Source of the DNA: JACDAN01 sp963847235
Lineage (GTDB): Bacteria > Actinomycetota > Thermoleophilia > Gaiellales > Gaiellaceae
DNA: 64,000 bases
Reading direction: 5' to 3'
NCBI GenBank assembly: GCA_963847235.1
Contig: CAWJYU010000017.1
Span: forward strand, 97,473 to 161,472
Below are positions 25,409 to 33,835 of this stretch, one piece after another (the stretch's first letter is position 1; every line of letters starts with the position of its first letter). A program made the position numbers and the translations under genes. The notes beneath the pieces are model-generated. The model was given only the letters and a program-made list of their open reading frames with translations. It did not search any database and was not told where the DNA came from.

Positions 25409-26062
25409 GTGGCAGAGGCCTGGAGCGCACACCTGGAGCGGGAGGAGCAGCGGTACCTCGACGGCGAGGCGCGCCTCCCGGACGATCCGGACGAGCGGCA
25501 GCGCCAGCTGACGCGGATGGGAAACGCGGCAGGCGGCGCCGGCCTCGCGCTGTTGATGGCGGGCCGCCAGGACGAGGCCGCCGAGTGGTTCGACCGCGCG
25601 GCAGGCCGCTACCGAGAGAGCTACGAGCTCGCGCCGCCCGGGAGCTGGGGGAGGCCGATCGGCGCGATCAAGTCACGGATCCTCGCCGGCGACTGGCCCG
25701 GCGCCGAGGAGGAGAGCCGCTGGGCGCTCGGCGAAGGCGCCGCCGACGCGGAATCCCCGATCGGACGCTACGCCGGCGCGCTCGCGCTGCTCACCCTTGG
25801 CCGGGACGAGGAGGCGCGCCCGGTCGCGGACTCACTCAGGAACCGCGACGACTTCCCGCACGACGTGGCCGACGCGCTCGCCACGCTCGCAGCCGAGGAT
25901 GTCCTCGGCTACACGTACGCGGTCGAGAGCGTCCTCGAGTCGTTCGAGCAGCGCGACGAATACCTCGAGGACATGGCCGTCGCCGACACGGTGATCGTCC
26001 TCCAGTCGCTGGCAGCACGCCGGGACATGGCGGCTGACCTCACCTCCGACCTCTTGCCCTAG
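25409..26062 (+). CDS. TPR-like helical protein of unknown function
   Basis: A 217-residue cytoplasmic protein made of alpha-helical hairpins resembling tetratricopeptide repeats (GNAAGGAGLALLMAGRQDEA, EWFDRAAGRYRESYELAP, AGALALLTLGRDEEARPVA). No enzyme motif is visible. I do not recognise a named family. GTG at 25409 is the first start and lies 17 bp from the divergent thiolase start, so its transcript is probably leaderless. It converges on the ArsR gene, whose stop is 9 bp away. Confidence 0.6.
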   Translation: MAEAWSAHLEREEQRYLDGEARLPDDPDERQRQLTRMGNAAGGAGLALLMAGRQDEAAEWFDRAAGRYRESYELAPPGSWGRPIGAIKSRILAGDWPGAEEESRWALGEGAADAESPIGRYAGALALLTLGRDEEARPVADSLRNRDDFPHDVADALATLAAEDVLGYTYAVESVLESFEQRDEYLEDMAVADTVIVLQSLAARRDMAADLTSDLLP

Positions 26063-26071
26063 GGCGGTGCG

Positions 26072-26593
26072 TCAGTCGTGCGGATGCATGATGGCGGTGA
26101 TAACCAGCTGGTCCGCGTTCTCGTCCTCGACCTCCTCGAAGCGAGGCACGAGCTCCGACAGCACCTCGAGCGCCTTCTCCGGGTCGACCCGCACCGTCAC
26201 GCGGACGAAGCGGAACCGGCCCTCGGCTCCGTGCTCGACCTGCGCCTTCTGGAGGTCGTCCATGACCGCCGTGTGGAGGTTCGACGCACCCGCCGACACG
26301 AGCTCCGGCGCCACCTTCAGCGTCCTCGCCGCAGCGCGGTAGGGCTTCTCGCGCCCCTTGTCGCTCGGCACCTGCTGGATCAGCTCCGCGCGGAGCAGCA
26401 TCCGCACGTGGAAGTGGAGATGCCCCGGGTCGACGCCCAGGCGTTGCGCGAGCTCCCGGTTGGAGAGCGCCTCGTCGGTCTCCCCGAGCGCCTCGAGGAC
26501 CCGCAGCCTCAGCGGGTGGCCTAGGGCCTTGAGCTGGTCTGGACGGTTGATGGTCAGCACTTCGGGAATCGCTTTGGTTTCGGGAGTCGCCAT
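26072..26593 (-). CDS. ArsR-type winged-helix regulator
   Basis: A 173-residue winged-helix protein. DQLKALGHPLRLRVLEALG followed by NRELAQRLGVDPGHLHFHVR is the ArsR helix-turn-helix, with DKGREKPYRAAA as the wing. The C-terminal part (VRVTVRVDPEKALEVLSELV) resembles the effector half of larger members rather than a metal site; no Cys pair is present, so metal sensing is unlikely. The target is unknown. It has its own promoter (26606-26633) overlapping the end of the pgl gene on the same strand. Confidence 0.75.
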   Translation of the reverse strand: MATPETKAIPEVLTINRPDQLKALGHPLRLRVLEALGETDEALSNRELAQRLGVDPGHLHFHVRMLLRAELIQQVPSDKGREKPYRAAARTLKVAPELVSAGASNLHTAVMDDLQKAQVEHGAEGRFRFVRVTVRVDPEKALEVLSELVPRFEEVEDENADQLVITAIMHPHD

Positions 26594-26605
26594 ATGCGAT
26601 CCCTA

Positions 26606-26633
26606 TATATACGACTTGGCCGGGTGTTGTCTA
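26606..26633 (-). promoter_or_regulatory. Promoter of the ArsR gene
   Basis: On the minus strand TAGACA (26633-26628) and TATATA (26611-26606) are spaced by 16 bp, with the ATG about 12 nt further at 26593. The -35 hexamer overlaps the TAG stop of the upstream pgl gene. The AT block TATATATA is exceptional for this genome. Confidence 0.55.
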
Positions 26634-27305
26634 GTTAGGCAGACGAGCTGCGGCCCCGCGGTCGAGCAACGCGATGGTCGTTCCGGATGCCGAGCGAACG
26701 AGGCTCGCAGGGGTCGCGGGGTCGGGCGGCGCGGCGAACGACCGCTCGGCGGCATCGGCCTTGTCCTCCCCGGAAACCAGGAAGACAACCGTGTCGGAGG
26801 CGTTCAGCTGCGGGATCGTGGCCGTCACGCGGTGGACGTCCGGCCGCGCCACGGCTAACGCCCGTCGCCTGAGCTCGCCCAGCGCGGGATCGTTCGGAAA
26901 GAGCGACGCGGTGTGCCCGTCAGGGCCGATCCCGAGGAACGCGAGATCGAATACCACGCCGCGAAGCTCGTCGTCGTACGCGTCCGCGGCCTCGTCCGGC
27001 GAGAGCTCGCCGCGAACGCGGTGCTCGGCCGCCGGCTTGCGGTCGAGCCGGTCGAGGAGGCTCTCGCGGACGAGCCGGTAGTTCGAGCGCTCGTCGTCCG
27101 GCGGCACGCAGCGCTCATCCGCCCACCAGACCTCGACCCGGCTCCAGTCGGGCTCGAGCCTGGCCGCGAGCTCGTGTGCGGGCCGTGGGGTCGAGCCACC
27201 GGAGAGCGCGACGTGGCCGCCGAGCCGCGCCCGTTCTGCCAGCAGCTCCGCCGCCTCGCGCGCCGACTCTGCCGTGCTCGCCGCGACACGCAGCTCGATA
27301 TCCAA
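26631..27305 (-). CDS. pgl: 6-phosphogluconolactonase
   Basis: Hydrolyses 6-phosphogluconolactone in the pentose phosphate pathway. The 224-residue protein has the family motifs HVALSGGSTPRPAHELAA near residue 31, VWWADERCVPPDDERSNYR near 59, and FLGIGPDGHTASLFPND near 123, with Asp and His placed as expected. The length fits the SOL/DevB type. The start is TTG at 27305, directly after the proC TAG stop. No other pentose phosphate gene is adjacent, so here it stands alone after proC. Confidence 0.9.
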   Translation of the reverse strand: MDIELRVAASTAESAREAAELLAERARLGGHVALSGGSTPRPAHELAARLEPDWSRVEVWWADERCVPPDDERSNYRLVRESLLDRLDRKPAAEHRVRGELSPDEAADAYDDELRGVVFDLAFLGIGPDGHTASLFPNDPALGELRRRALAVARPDVHRVTATIPQLNASDTVVFLVSGEDKADAAERSFAAPPDPATPASLVRSASGTTIALLDRGAAARLPN

Positions 27306-28127
27306 CTACTCCTCGCCGGCCGCCAGCTCGCGGCCGCGCTCCATCGCCGCCTGGATCGCGTTCAGGAACGCCGCCCGCACGCCGGCCTGCTCGAGCTCCC
27401 TGATCGCCCGGATCGTCGTCCCGCCCGGCGAGGTGACCATCTCCCGCAGCTCGACCGGGTGCATCTTCTCGTCCCGGAGGAGCTTCGCCGTCCCGAACAT
27501 CGTCTGGACGACCAGCTCGGTCGTGTCCTCGCGGGACAGTCCGAGGAGGATCCCGGCCTCGATCATCGACTCCGCCAGCAGCGCAAAGTACGCGGGGCCG
27601 GAGCCCGAGACGGCCGTGACCGCGTCCATGTACCGCTCGGGCACGCGCACCACGCGGCCGACGTGGAGGAGCACGTCCTCGGCAAGAGCTAGATGCTCGT
27701 CGCCGGCATGCGCGCCGGCGCAGAGCCCCGCGACGCCCTCATGCACCGTCGACGGTGTGTTCGGCATCGCCCGAAGCACCGGCACGCCGGGCGCGACCCG
27801 CTCCTCGATCGCCGAGGTCGGGACGGCGGCGGCGATCGAGAGCACCGTCTGGTCCGGCGACAGGATCCCGCCAATCTCGCCGAGCAGTAGGTCGAAGTCC
27901 TGCGGCTTGACCGCAATGACCACGACTCCTGCCCCCGCGACGGCCTCGGTGTTCGAGGTCGTGACCTGGATCCCGTGCCGCTCCGCGAGCTCCCGCGCCC
28001 GCTCCTCCCGGCGCACGGTCGCGACGACCTCCTCCGGCCTCCGCCAGTCGGTGCTGAGCAGCCCCGTGAGGAGTGCCTCGCCGATCTTCCCGGCGCCGAG
28101 GATCGCGATGCGCCGGGGATCGGCCAT
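27306..28127 (-). CDS. proC: Pyrroline-5-carboxylate reductase
   Basis: Reduces 1-pyrroline-5-carboxylate to proline with NAD(P)H. The 273-residue protein begins RRIAILGAGKIGEALLTGLL, a Rossmann fingerprint, and carries VIAVKPQDFD, the RAMPNTPSTVHEG segment, and the C-terminal family signature VTAVSGSGPAYFALLAE followed by MVTSPGGTTIRAI. The length is normal. ATG at 28127. The abutting pgl gene is translated right after its stop, so both are in one transcript. Confidence 0.95.
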   Translation of the reverse strand: MADPRRIAILGAGKIGEALLTGLLSTDWRRPEEVVATVRREERARELAERHGIQVTTSNTEAVAGAGVVVIAVKPQDFDLLLGEIGGILSPDQTVLSIAAAVPTSAIEERVAPGVPVLRAMPNTPSTVHEGVAGLCAGAHAGDEHLALAEDVLLHVGRVVRVPERYMDAVTAVSGSGPAYFALLAESMIEAGILLGLSREDTTELVVQTMFGTAKLLRDEKMHPVELREMVTSPGGTTIRAIRELEQAGVRAAFLNAIQAAMERGRELAAGEE

Positions 28128-28152
28128 GGGGCCAGTCTACGAGGCCCGCTGA

Positions 28153-29019
28153 TTACGCTGCGGCAGGGATTCCGCGCTCGTAGCGCACGGGAAGAAGGCC
28201 GCGGCCGAGCCCGGCCAGGAGGTACGCGCTGGCGAGCCCCTGCCACTCGCCGTAGGGCGCGAGCAGCTCCGCGGTGTCGGACGGCTCTGCCTCCCGGCCG
28301 AGGAGCGCTGTACAGAGCTTGAGCAACCCGAGATCGCCGACCAGGCCGAGCTCGTAGGAACCGAGCCCCTGGATGCCGATGACCCCCGCCGACCAGGGCC
28401 CGAGCCCGCGCTCCCGCTCCAGCCGCTGTGCGACCTTTCGCGGATTGAGCCCGCGCAGCCGCTCCAGCTCGACGGTCCGGCAGAGGCGGACGATCGTCGA
28501 GGCCTTGCGCGCCGTCAGTCCGAACCGCTGGAGCTCGACGGGGGCGCGGCCAGCGAAGCTCTCCGGCGTCGGCGGTGCGCAAAGCTTGCCGTCGGTCTCG
28601 CAGGCCCAGCGGATCAGCCGTCGCTCGATCTTCCGCGCCTCGGAGGACGTGATCAGCTGTCCGCAGACGGCGCGGACGAGAGACTGGGTCACCGACCCCA
28701 CGCGAATCGGTCGCTTGCCCGGGAGCGCCTTGAGCGTCCGGCGGAGCATGGGGTCGTCGGCGAACCGCTCGAGGAACTCCGAGTGATCCGCTTCGAGCGG
28801 AAGCATGGCGACGAGCTGCTCGAGCGCCTCCTCCGAGTGCGACCGAAGCTCGATCCGGCCGTCCGAGGTCTGCCACGCGCAGGCGCGCGCAAGCCCGTCC
28901 TCGACCGCGAAGAGCGCTACGAGGATGCGCCCGTCGAACCGTCTCGTGGCATCGCTCGCCCACACTGCGGAGTCGCGCAGCGAGAACGGTCCGCGGGGGC
29001 GGAGGGTCGCCTCGACCAC
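28153..29019 (-). CDS. DNA-3-methyladenine glycosylase II-like (AlkA-type HhH-GPD)
   Basis: Base-excision repair enzyme removing alkylated purines. The 288-residue protein has an N-terminal beta domain, then the helical core with ALVRAVCGQLITSSEARKI-like helices, and the helix-hairpin-helix GLGPWSAGVIGIQGLG followed by an Asp-rich segment (LVGDLGL) where the catalytic Asp is expected. Architecture and length match AlkA rather than endonuclease III; there is no iron-sulfur Cys cluster. It sits between the VOC gene and proC on the same strand with 25 bp on one side and 10 bp on the other. Confidence 0.75.
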   Translation of the reverse strand: MVEATLRPRGPFSLRDSAVWASDATRRFDGRILVALFAVEDGLARACAWQTSDGRIELRSHSEEALEQLVAMLPLEADHSEFLERFADDPMLRRTLKALPGKRPIRVGSVTQSLVRAVCGQLITSSEARKIERRLIRWACETDGKLCAPPTPESFAGRAPVELQRFGLTARKASTIVRLCRTVELERLRGLNPRKVAQRLERERGLGPWSAGVIGIQGLGSYELGLVGDLGLLKLCTALLGREAEPSDTAELLAPYGEWQGLASAYLLAGLGRGLLPVRYERGIPAAA

Positions 29020-29029
29020 GCCGAAGACC

Positions 29030-29857
29030 CTACGCGAGCAGCAGGCTGTTTCCCGACGGGTCCCGCACGACGTTCCCTTCCGGCTCCTGGCCGGCGTCGG
29101 CGACCCGGCTCAGGGCCTCTTCCCGCACCTCGGCGCTCGGCAGGACGATCGTCGCTCGCCTCAGCGCGGCGGCTCCCTCGGGCGGCGGCGGCGCGCCGGC
29201 GCTCGCCCAGGTGTTGGCGCCGACGTGGTGGTGGTAGCCGCCTGCGGAAAGGAACGTCGCCTGCGAGCCGAGCGTCGCCATCTCGTCGAACCCCAGGACG
29301 TCGCGGTAGAAGCTCACGGTCTCCGGGATGTCGACGACCTGGAGATGGACGTGGCCCATGACGGTTCCGGACGGAAGGCCCTCGAACGGCTCCCGCTCGG
29401 GATCGTCCAGCTCGCCCAGGAGGTTCTCGAGGTCGAGCGGCTCGGTCGTCATCCGCCCGACCTGCCCCTCCCAGATCTCGCGGGGCCGGTCGGCATAGAT
29501 CTCGATGCCGTGTCCGTCCGGATCGCGGAGGTAGAGCGCCTCGCTGACGAAGTGGTCCGAGACGCCGGTCATTGGCACCTGCTCCCGCAGCGCATGCGCG
29601 AGCCAGGCGGCGAGATCTCGGCGCTCGGGCACGAGCAGCGCGAAGTGGAAGAGGCCCGTGTTGCGCGGCGCCGGCTGGGCGCCCGGCACCTCGTCGAGTA
29701 TCAGCAGCTCCGAGTCTCCACCGAGCGACGCGCGCCCGTCGCCCTGCTCGCGGACCGCGAGCCCGATCGCCCGCCGGTAGTAGTCGAGCGAGCGCTCGAG
29801 GTCCGAGACCGTCAGCTCGACGGGCCCCATTCGCGTTTCGGCCGGCAGCGTCGCCAC
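29030..29857 (-). CDS. VOC family protein, two-domain CatE-like dioxygenase
   Basis: A 275-residue protein with two glyoxalase/bleomycin-resistance repeats. The first repeat starts GPVELTVSDLERSLDYYRR and ends SEALYLRDPDGHGIEIY; the second starts GHVHLQVVDIPETVSFYRD and holds LSAGGYHHHVGANTW. The His and Glu positions (HFALL, GIEIY, GHVHL) are those of metal ligands in extradiol dioxygenases of the CatE type. A catechol-like substrate is possible but not shown. The MarR regulator lies ten bases upstream on the same strand. Confidence 0.75.
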   Translation of the reverse strand: MATLPAETRMGPVELTVSDLERSLDYYRRAIGLAVREQGDGRASLGGDSELLILDEVPGAQPAPRNTGLFHFALLVPERRDLAAWLAHALREQVPMTGVSDHFVSEALYLRDPDGHGIEIYADRPREIWEGQVGRMTTEPLDLENLLGELDDPEREPFEGLPSGTVMGHVHLQVVDIPETVSFYRDVLGFDEMATLGSQATFLSAGGYHHHVGANTWASAGAPPPPEGAAALRRATIVLPSAEVREEALSRVADAGQEPEGNVVRDPSGNSLLLA

Positions 29858-29866
29858 CGGCTGAGA

Positions 29867-30376
29867 CTAGCCCTCCTCGAAACCCGAGAGAACCTTTCGA
29901 AGCAGCTTGTTCAGCTGCGCCAGCTCGCGCTCGTCGAGCGCAGCGGCGAGCTTCGCCTCCTTCTCCGCCTGGGCGCTGAGCGAATCGGCCCAGAGCTTGT
30001 GACCTTTGTCGGTCAGCTCGACGTGGAGGGCACGGCGATCGTCCAGGTCGGGCAGTCGCTTGACGAGCCCTGCCTTCTCGAGCTGGTCGAGCCGATTCGT
30101 CATCGCGCCGCTCGAGAGGCCGTCTCGCTTCGCCAGCTTGCCGGGCGAGCTCCGGTGAGGCGGGTCCTCCATTGCGAGCTGCCGCAGGATGCCCCACTCG
30201 CCGTGGCTGAGCTCGTGCTCGGCGAGTGTCTCCTCCATCTGCCGGTGGATGAGCTTCCCGATCCACTGGATCCGCTGGACAGCTCCCTCGATATCGAGGT
30301 CGATCGGTGGAAGCTTCGACGCCCAGGTCTCGAGCATCTGATCGACGCGATCGGTCTGGGCTGCTGTCTTCGCCAT
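29867..30376 (-). CDS. MarR family transcriptional regulator
   Basis: A 169-residue repressor. The winged helix region is LSHGEWGILRQLA, then SPGKLAKRDGLSSGAMTNRLDQLEKAG in pieces typical of MarR, with the wing DLDDRRALHVELTDKG. ATG at 30376 is chosen; an in-frame TTG at 30394 would add six residues. It is divergent from the tandem cupin genes. The palindrome TTGACGTCAA in the shared gap is its likely operator and overlaps the cupin promoter, so phenolic or acid-type inducers of the MarR kind may control the cupins and the VOC gene. Confidence 0.85.
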   Translation of the reverse strand: MAKTAAQTDRVDQMLETWASKLPPIDLDIEGAVQRIQWIGKLIHRQMEETLAEHELSHGEWGILRQLAMEDPPHRSSPGKLAKRDGLSSGAMTNRLDQLEKAGLVKRLPDLDDRRALHVELTDKGHKLWADSLSAQAEKEAKLAAALDERELAQLNKLLRKVLSGFEEG

Positions 30377-30401
30377 GTTCGGATTCTGTTCCAAATTTCT
30401 C

Positions 30402-30457
30402 TTGACGTCAAACTACCTGTGTCATACACTCTCCAGCTCAAGTAGTTCGAAGTCGAG
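30402..30457 (+). promoter_or_regulatory. Cupin promoter with MarR-type operator
   Basis: TTGACG (30402-30407) and TACACT (30425-30430) are 17 bp apart. The -35 hexamer is part of the perfect palindrome TTGACGTCAA (30402-30411). A second, degenerate copy (TTCGAAGTCGAG, 30446-30457), in a stretch matching about 16 of 19 positions to the inverted first site, lies at the expected transcript start. Binding by the divergent MarR protein would block the promoter. Confidence 0.6.
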
Positions 30458-30482
30458 AATATCGACACGAAGGGAGACCGCG

Positions 30483-30728
30483 ATGCAGCCGATGGACGCA
30501 GAGACCAGGTCGTTGCTCGTGACCGAGCACGTGGCGCAGCTCGCGCGGTCCCGGAAGGGAGCACGTGCATGGCCACGGCAATTGCTAAGGCGTACGACGT
30601 CGTCGCGCTCGAGGACATCGAGCCCGGCCCCGAGCACGACGGTCGTGTCCCTCTCAACATCCGCCGCCACTTCGGCATCCAAGGATTCGGAGTGCGCGCC
30701 AGCCGGGCGGTGGGCGACGGGCACGTAG
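30483..30728 (+). CDS. Possible small protein overlapping the first cupin gene
   Basis: ATG at 30483 has a good ribosome-binding site (GGGAGA, five bases upstream) and starts MQPMDAETRSLLVTEH, which looks like coding sequence. After about 28 codons the frame enters the first cupin gene in another phase and the composition turns to a Ser/Arg/Thr-rich shadow, running 81 codons to 30728. Either only the first third is meaningful, with a lost stop codon, or it is a leader for translation of the cupin gene at 30569. Confidence 0.3.
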   Translation: MQPMDAETRSLLVTEHVAQLARSRKGARAWPRQLLRRTTSSRSRTSSPAPSTTVVSLSTSAATSASKDSECAPAGRWATGT

Positions 30729-31231
30729 TCGGCGAGCACAGCGAGAACGGGATCGGCGCGACCGGTCAGGAGGAGCTCTACCTGGTGCTGTCCGGTAAGG
30801 CCACGTTCAACGTGGACGGTGATCCCATCTACGCGACCGCTGGAACGATGGTCTTCGTCCGTGACCCCGCGGCGCAGCGGAGCGCGATCGCCAAGGAGGA
30901 GGGCACGACGATCCTCGCGATCGGCGGGACGCCGGGCGAGCCGTATCGCCTCTCGCTGGGTGAGGCGATGAACGACATGTGGAATCCCTACCGGGCGCAG
31001 GACTTCGAGGGCGCCCTCGCGGCGCTCCAGTCTGTCCTCGAGGAACGCCCCGAGGCGTTGGTTTTCTTCAACATCGCCTGCATGGAGGCGAGGCTCGGGC
31101 GCACCGACGAGGCGATCGCGCATCTCGAGCAGGCGATCGAGGACGATGATCGGATCAAGGAGCACATCCGAACCGACGGGGACCTAGACTCGCTTCGGGA
31201 CGATCCGCGCTTCCAGGCGCTGACCAAATAG
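30569..31231 (+). CDS. Cupin-TPR protein, first of a tandem pair
   Basis: A 220-residue cytoplasmic protein. Residues 1-115 are a single-domain cupin (GQEELYLVLSGKATFNVDG, then GTMVFVRDPAAQR) with few His, so metal binding is doubtful. Residues about 135-200 are a TPR-like pair (DFEGALAALQSVLEERP, TDEAIAHLEQAIEDDDRIKE), ending DSLRDDPRFQALTK. ATG at 30569 with GGAAGGGAG upstream. It is 55-60 percent alike by eye to the next gene, a clear local duplication. Function unknown; a small-molecule sensor or carrier regulated by MarR is plausible. Confidence 0.75.
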   Translation: MATAIAKAYDVVALEDIEPGPEHDGRVPLNIRRHFGIQGFGVRASRAVGDGHVVGEHSENGIGATGQEELYLVLSGKATFNVDGDPIYATAGTMVFVRDPAAQRSAIAKEEGTTILAIGGTPGEPYRLSLGEAMNDMWNPYRAQDFEGALAALQSVLEERPEALVFFNIACMEARLGRTDEAIAHLEQAIEDDDRIKEHIRTDGDLDSLRDDPRFQALTK

Positions 31232-31240
31232 GAGGAGCCG

Positions 31241-31921
31241 ATGGCAACTGCAACCGAAAAGGCCTACGTCGTCGCGAAGCTCGAGGAGCTCGAGCCCGCA
31301 CCGTTACTCGCGCCCGGCGCAACGGATGACGGCCGACAGCGCTTCGACATCCGACGCCGCTTTGGCATTACCTCGTTCGGCACCAACGCGTACCGGGCGC
31401 CGAGCGAGGTCGACGTCATCCGCGAGCACGACGAGGTTGGACCTCTCGGCGCAGCGGGACAGGAGGAGCTGTACATCGTCCTGAACGGGGCGGCCACGTT
31501 CGAGATCGACGGAGAGCCCGTCGAGGCACCGGCCGGGTCCATGGTTCTCGTGCAACCGACCGCCAAGCGGAAGGCGACCGCGAACGACGAGGGCACGACG
31601 ATCCTCGTCGTCGGCGGGACTCCGGGCGAGGCCTTCGTGCCGCCTCCCGAGGAGGCCGGCGAGGCCTTCGCGGCTTACGGCAAAGGCGACTACGAGACCG
31701 CGGTCGCAAAGCAGCTGATCGTCGTCGAGAAGCGACCGGAGGATCCGGTGGCGTACTTCAACGCCGCCTGCTTCGAGGCGCGGGCCGGACAGGCCGACGA
31801 GGCGATCGAGCACCTGCGGCAGGCGGTCGAGCTCAACGATCGCATCAAGGAGCTGATCCGCACAGACGAGGATCTGGACTCCATCCGCGAAGACCCGCGC
31901 TTCGACGTGCTGACGAAGTAG
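31241..31921 (+). CDS. Cupin-TPR protein, second of a tandem pair
   Basis: A 226-residue paralogue of the previous gene, nine bases downstream with AGGAG before its ATG. It has the same layout: cupin barrel with GQEELYIVLNGAATFEIDG and GSMVLVQPTAKRKAT, then the TPR-like segment (DYETAVAKQLIVVEKRP, ADEAIEHLRQAVELNDR) and the same end, DSIREDPRFDVLTK. The conserved LDSxREDPRFxxLTK ending shows that the fused form was duplicated as one unit. A 10-bp-stem hairpin after it closes the operon. Confidence 0.75.
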   Translation: MATATEKAYVVAKLEELEPAPLLAPGATDDGRQRFDIRRRFGITSFGTNAYRAPSEVDVIREHDEVGPLGAAGQEELYIVLNGAATFEIDGEPVEAPAGSMVLVQPTAKRKATANDEGTTILVVGGTPGEAFVPPPEEAGEAFAAYGKGDYETAVAKQLIVVEKRPEDPVAYFNAACFEARAGQADEAIEHLRQAVELNDRIKELIRTDEDLDSIREDPRFDVLTK

Positions 31922-31935
31922 CGGGCACGGCAATC

Positions 31936-31960
31936 GGGCGCCTCCTGCGCGGAGGCGCCC
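31936..31960 (+). terminator. Hairpin after the cupin pair
   Basis: Ten-bp stem GGGCGCCTCC (31936-31945) with GGAGGCGCCC (31951-31960) around TGCGC, 15 bp past the cupin stop. It lacks a T-run but fits the GC-rich terminators of this genome. TATACC at 31981-31986 beyond it may be the -10 box of korA. Confidence 0.6.
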
Positions 31961-31999
31961 GTGCAGCCTCGAGACGCTGCTATACCTGGTAGGCCGCAA

Positions 32000-33835
32000 A
32001 TGGCCAAGCCCGTCGAACAGCTCGACCGCGTCGTCATCCGCTTCGCTGGCGACTCCGGCGACGGAATGCAGCTGACCGGGGCCCGCTTCACGAGCGAGAC
32101 GGCGGTCCTCGGCAACGACCTCTCCACGCTGCCGGACTTCCCCGCCGAGATCCGCGCTCCGGCCGGCTCGCTGCCCGGCGTCTCCGGCTTCCAGATCCAC
32201 TTCTCCGACCACGACATCCTCACGCCGGGCGACGAGCCCAACGTCCTCGTCGCGATGAACCCGGCCGCGTTGCGGACGAACATCCGCGACCTGCCGAAGG
32301 GCGGCACGCTGATCGTCAACCGCGACTCGTTCACCGACCGGAACCTCGAGAAGGCCGGCTACTCGGCGAACCCGCTCGACGACGGCACGCTGGGCGACTA
32401 CCACGTCCACGAGGTGCGGCTCACCTCGCTGACGCTCGAGGCGCTGAAGGACGTCAAGGTGACGAAGCGCGAGGCCGAGCGCTCGAAGAACATGTTCGCG
32501 CTCGGGCTGATGTCCTGGCTCTACCACCGGCCGAAGAGCGGGACGCTCGACTTCATCGCCAGGAAGTTCAAGGCGAAGCCCGAGATCGCCGAGGCGAACA
32601 CGAAAGCCTTCAAGGCCGGCTGGGCCTACGGCGAGACGAGCGAGGACTTCCGCGTCACCTACGAGGTCGCCCCGGCCGACCTCCCGCCCGGCACGTACCG
32701 GAACATCCGCGGCAACCAGGCGCTGACCCTCGGCCTGATCGCCGCCTCGGTGAAGAGCGGCCTTCCGCTCTTCCTCGGCGCCTACCCGATCACGCCGGCG
32801 TCGGAGATCCTCGAGGACCTCTCGCGCCGCAAGGACTTCGGTGTCCGGACCTTCCAGGCCGAGGACGAGATTTCCGCCGTCGGCGCCGCGCTCGGCGCGA
32901 GCTTCGGCGGCGCGCTCGGCGTGTGCACGTCGAGCGGTCCCGGCGTCGTCCTGAAGATGGAGACGATCGGGCTCGCCGTCACGCTCGAGCTGCCGCTCGT
33001 GATCATCGACGTCCAGCGCGCCGGCCCTTCGACGGGGATGCCGACGAAGCCCGAGCAGGCCGACCTCCTGCTTGCGATGTGGGGCCGGAACGCCGAGTCG
33101 CCGGTGCCGGTGATCGCCGCCTCGACGCCGGGCGGGTGCTTCGACGCCGCGATCGAGGCGGCGCGGATCGCGCTCAAGTACCGGACGCCCGTCTTCCTCA
33201 TGTCGGACGCCTACCTCGCGAACGGGTCGGAGCCATGGCTGATCCCCGACCTCCAGACGTACCCCGACATCCCGGTTAACTTCGCCGACGCGCCCAACCA
33301 CGAGGGCGGCTTCCTGCCGTACCTGCGCGACGCCGAGACCCTCGCCCGGCCGTGGGCGATTCCCGGCACGCCCGGCCTCGAGCACCGGATCGGCGGGCTG
33401 GAGAAGGCGGACGGGACGGGAAACGTCTCGTACGACCCCGACAACCACGACCACATGGTTCGCATCCGGGCGCGCAAGGTCGCCGGCATCGCGGCCGACA
33501 TCCCTGAGCTCACCGTGGACGAGGAGGGCGGCGAGAACCTGCTCGTCCTCAGCTGGGGCGGGACGTACGGGCCGGTGGCCGCCGGCGTGCGCCGGGTGCG
33601 CGGCAACGGCGGCAAGGTCGCGCACGCGCACCTGAGCTATCTGAACCCGTTTCCCCGCAATACCGGCGACGTGCTGCGCAGATACGAGAAGATTCTCGTT
33701 CCGGAGATGAATCTGGGACAGCTCCTCAAACTGGTGCGGGCCGAGTTCCTCGTCGACGCGGTTGGCTACAACCGGGTGCGCGGCCTCCCGTTCCGGTCCT
33801 CGGAGCTGGCCGAAGCCATGGAGGGGATGCTGTGA
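32000..33835 (+). CDS. korA: 2-oxoacid:ferredoxin oxidoreductase, fused gamma-alpha subunit
   Basis: With KorB it oxidatively decarboxylates 2-oxoglutarate (or another 2-oxoacid) to the CoA ester, reducing ferredoxin. The 611-residue chain has the gamma domain first (FAGDSGDGMQLTGARFTSE at about 14-32), then the alpha domain (GAYPITPASEILEDLS, EDEISAVGAALGASFGGA, TSSGPGVVLKMETIGLAV, RAGPSTGMPTKPEQADLL). This is the KorA fusion type of Actinobacteria. ATG at 32000 is chosen because the conserved domain begins there, an upstream in-frame GTG being inside the hairpin tail. The stop overlaps the lipoprotein start. Confidence 0.9.
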   Translation: MAKPVEQLDRVVIRFAGDSGDGMQLTGARFTSETAVLGNDLSTLPDFPAEIRAPAGSLPGVSGFQIHFSDHDILTPGDEPNVLVAMNPAALRTNIRDLPKGGTLIVNRDSFTDRNLEKAGYSANPLDDGTLGDYHVHEVRLTSLTLEALKDVKVTKREAERSKNMFALGLMSWLYHRPKSGTLDFIARKFKAKPEIAEANTKAFKAGWAYGETSEDFRVTYEVAPADLPPGTYRNIRGNQALTLGLIAASVKSGLPLFLGAYPITPASEILEDLSRRKDFGVRTFQAEDEISAVGAALGASFGGALGVCTSSGPGVVLKMETIGLAVTLELPLVIIDVQRAGPSTGMPTKPEQADLLLAMWGRNAESPVPVIAASTPGGCFDAAIEAARIALKYRTPVFLMSDAYLANGSEPWLIPDLQTYPDIPVNFADAPNHEGGFLPYLRDAETLARPWAIPGTPGLEHRIGGLEKADGTGNVSYDPDNHDHMVRIRARKVAGIAADIPELTVDEEGGENLLVLSWGGTYGPVAAGVRRVRGNGGKVAHAHLSYLNPFPRNTGDVLRRYEKILVPEMNLGQLLKLVRAEFLVDAVGYNRVRGLPFRSSELAEAMEGML

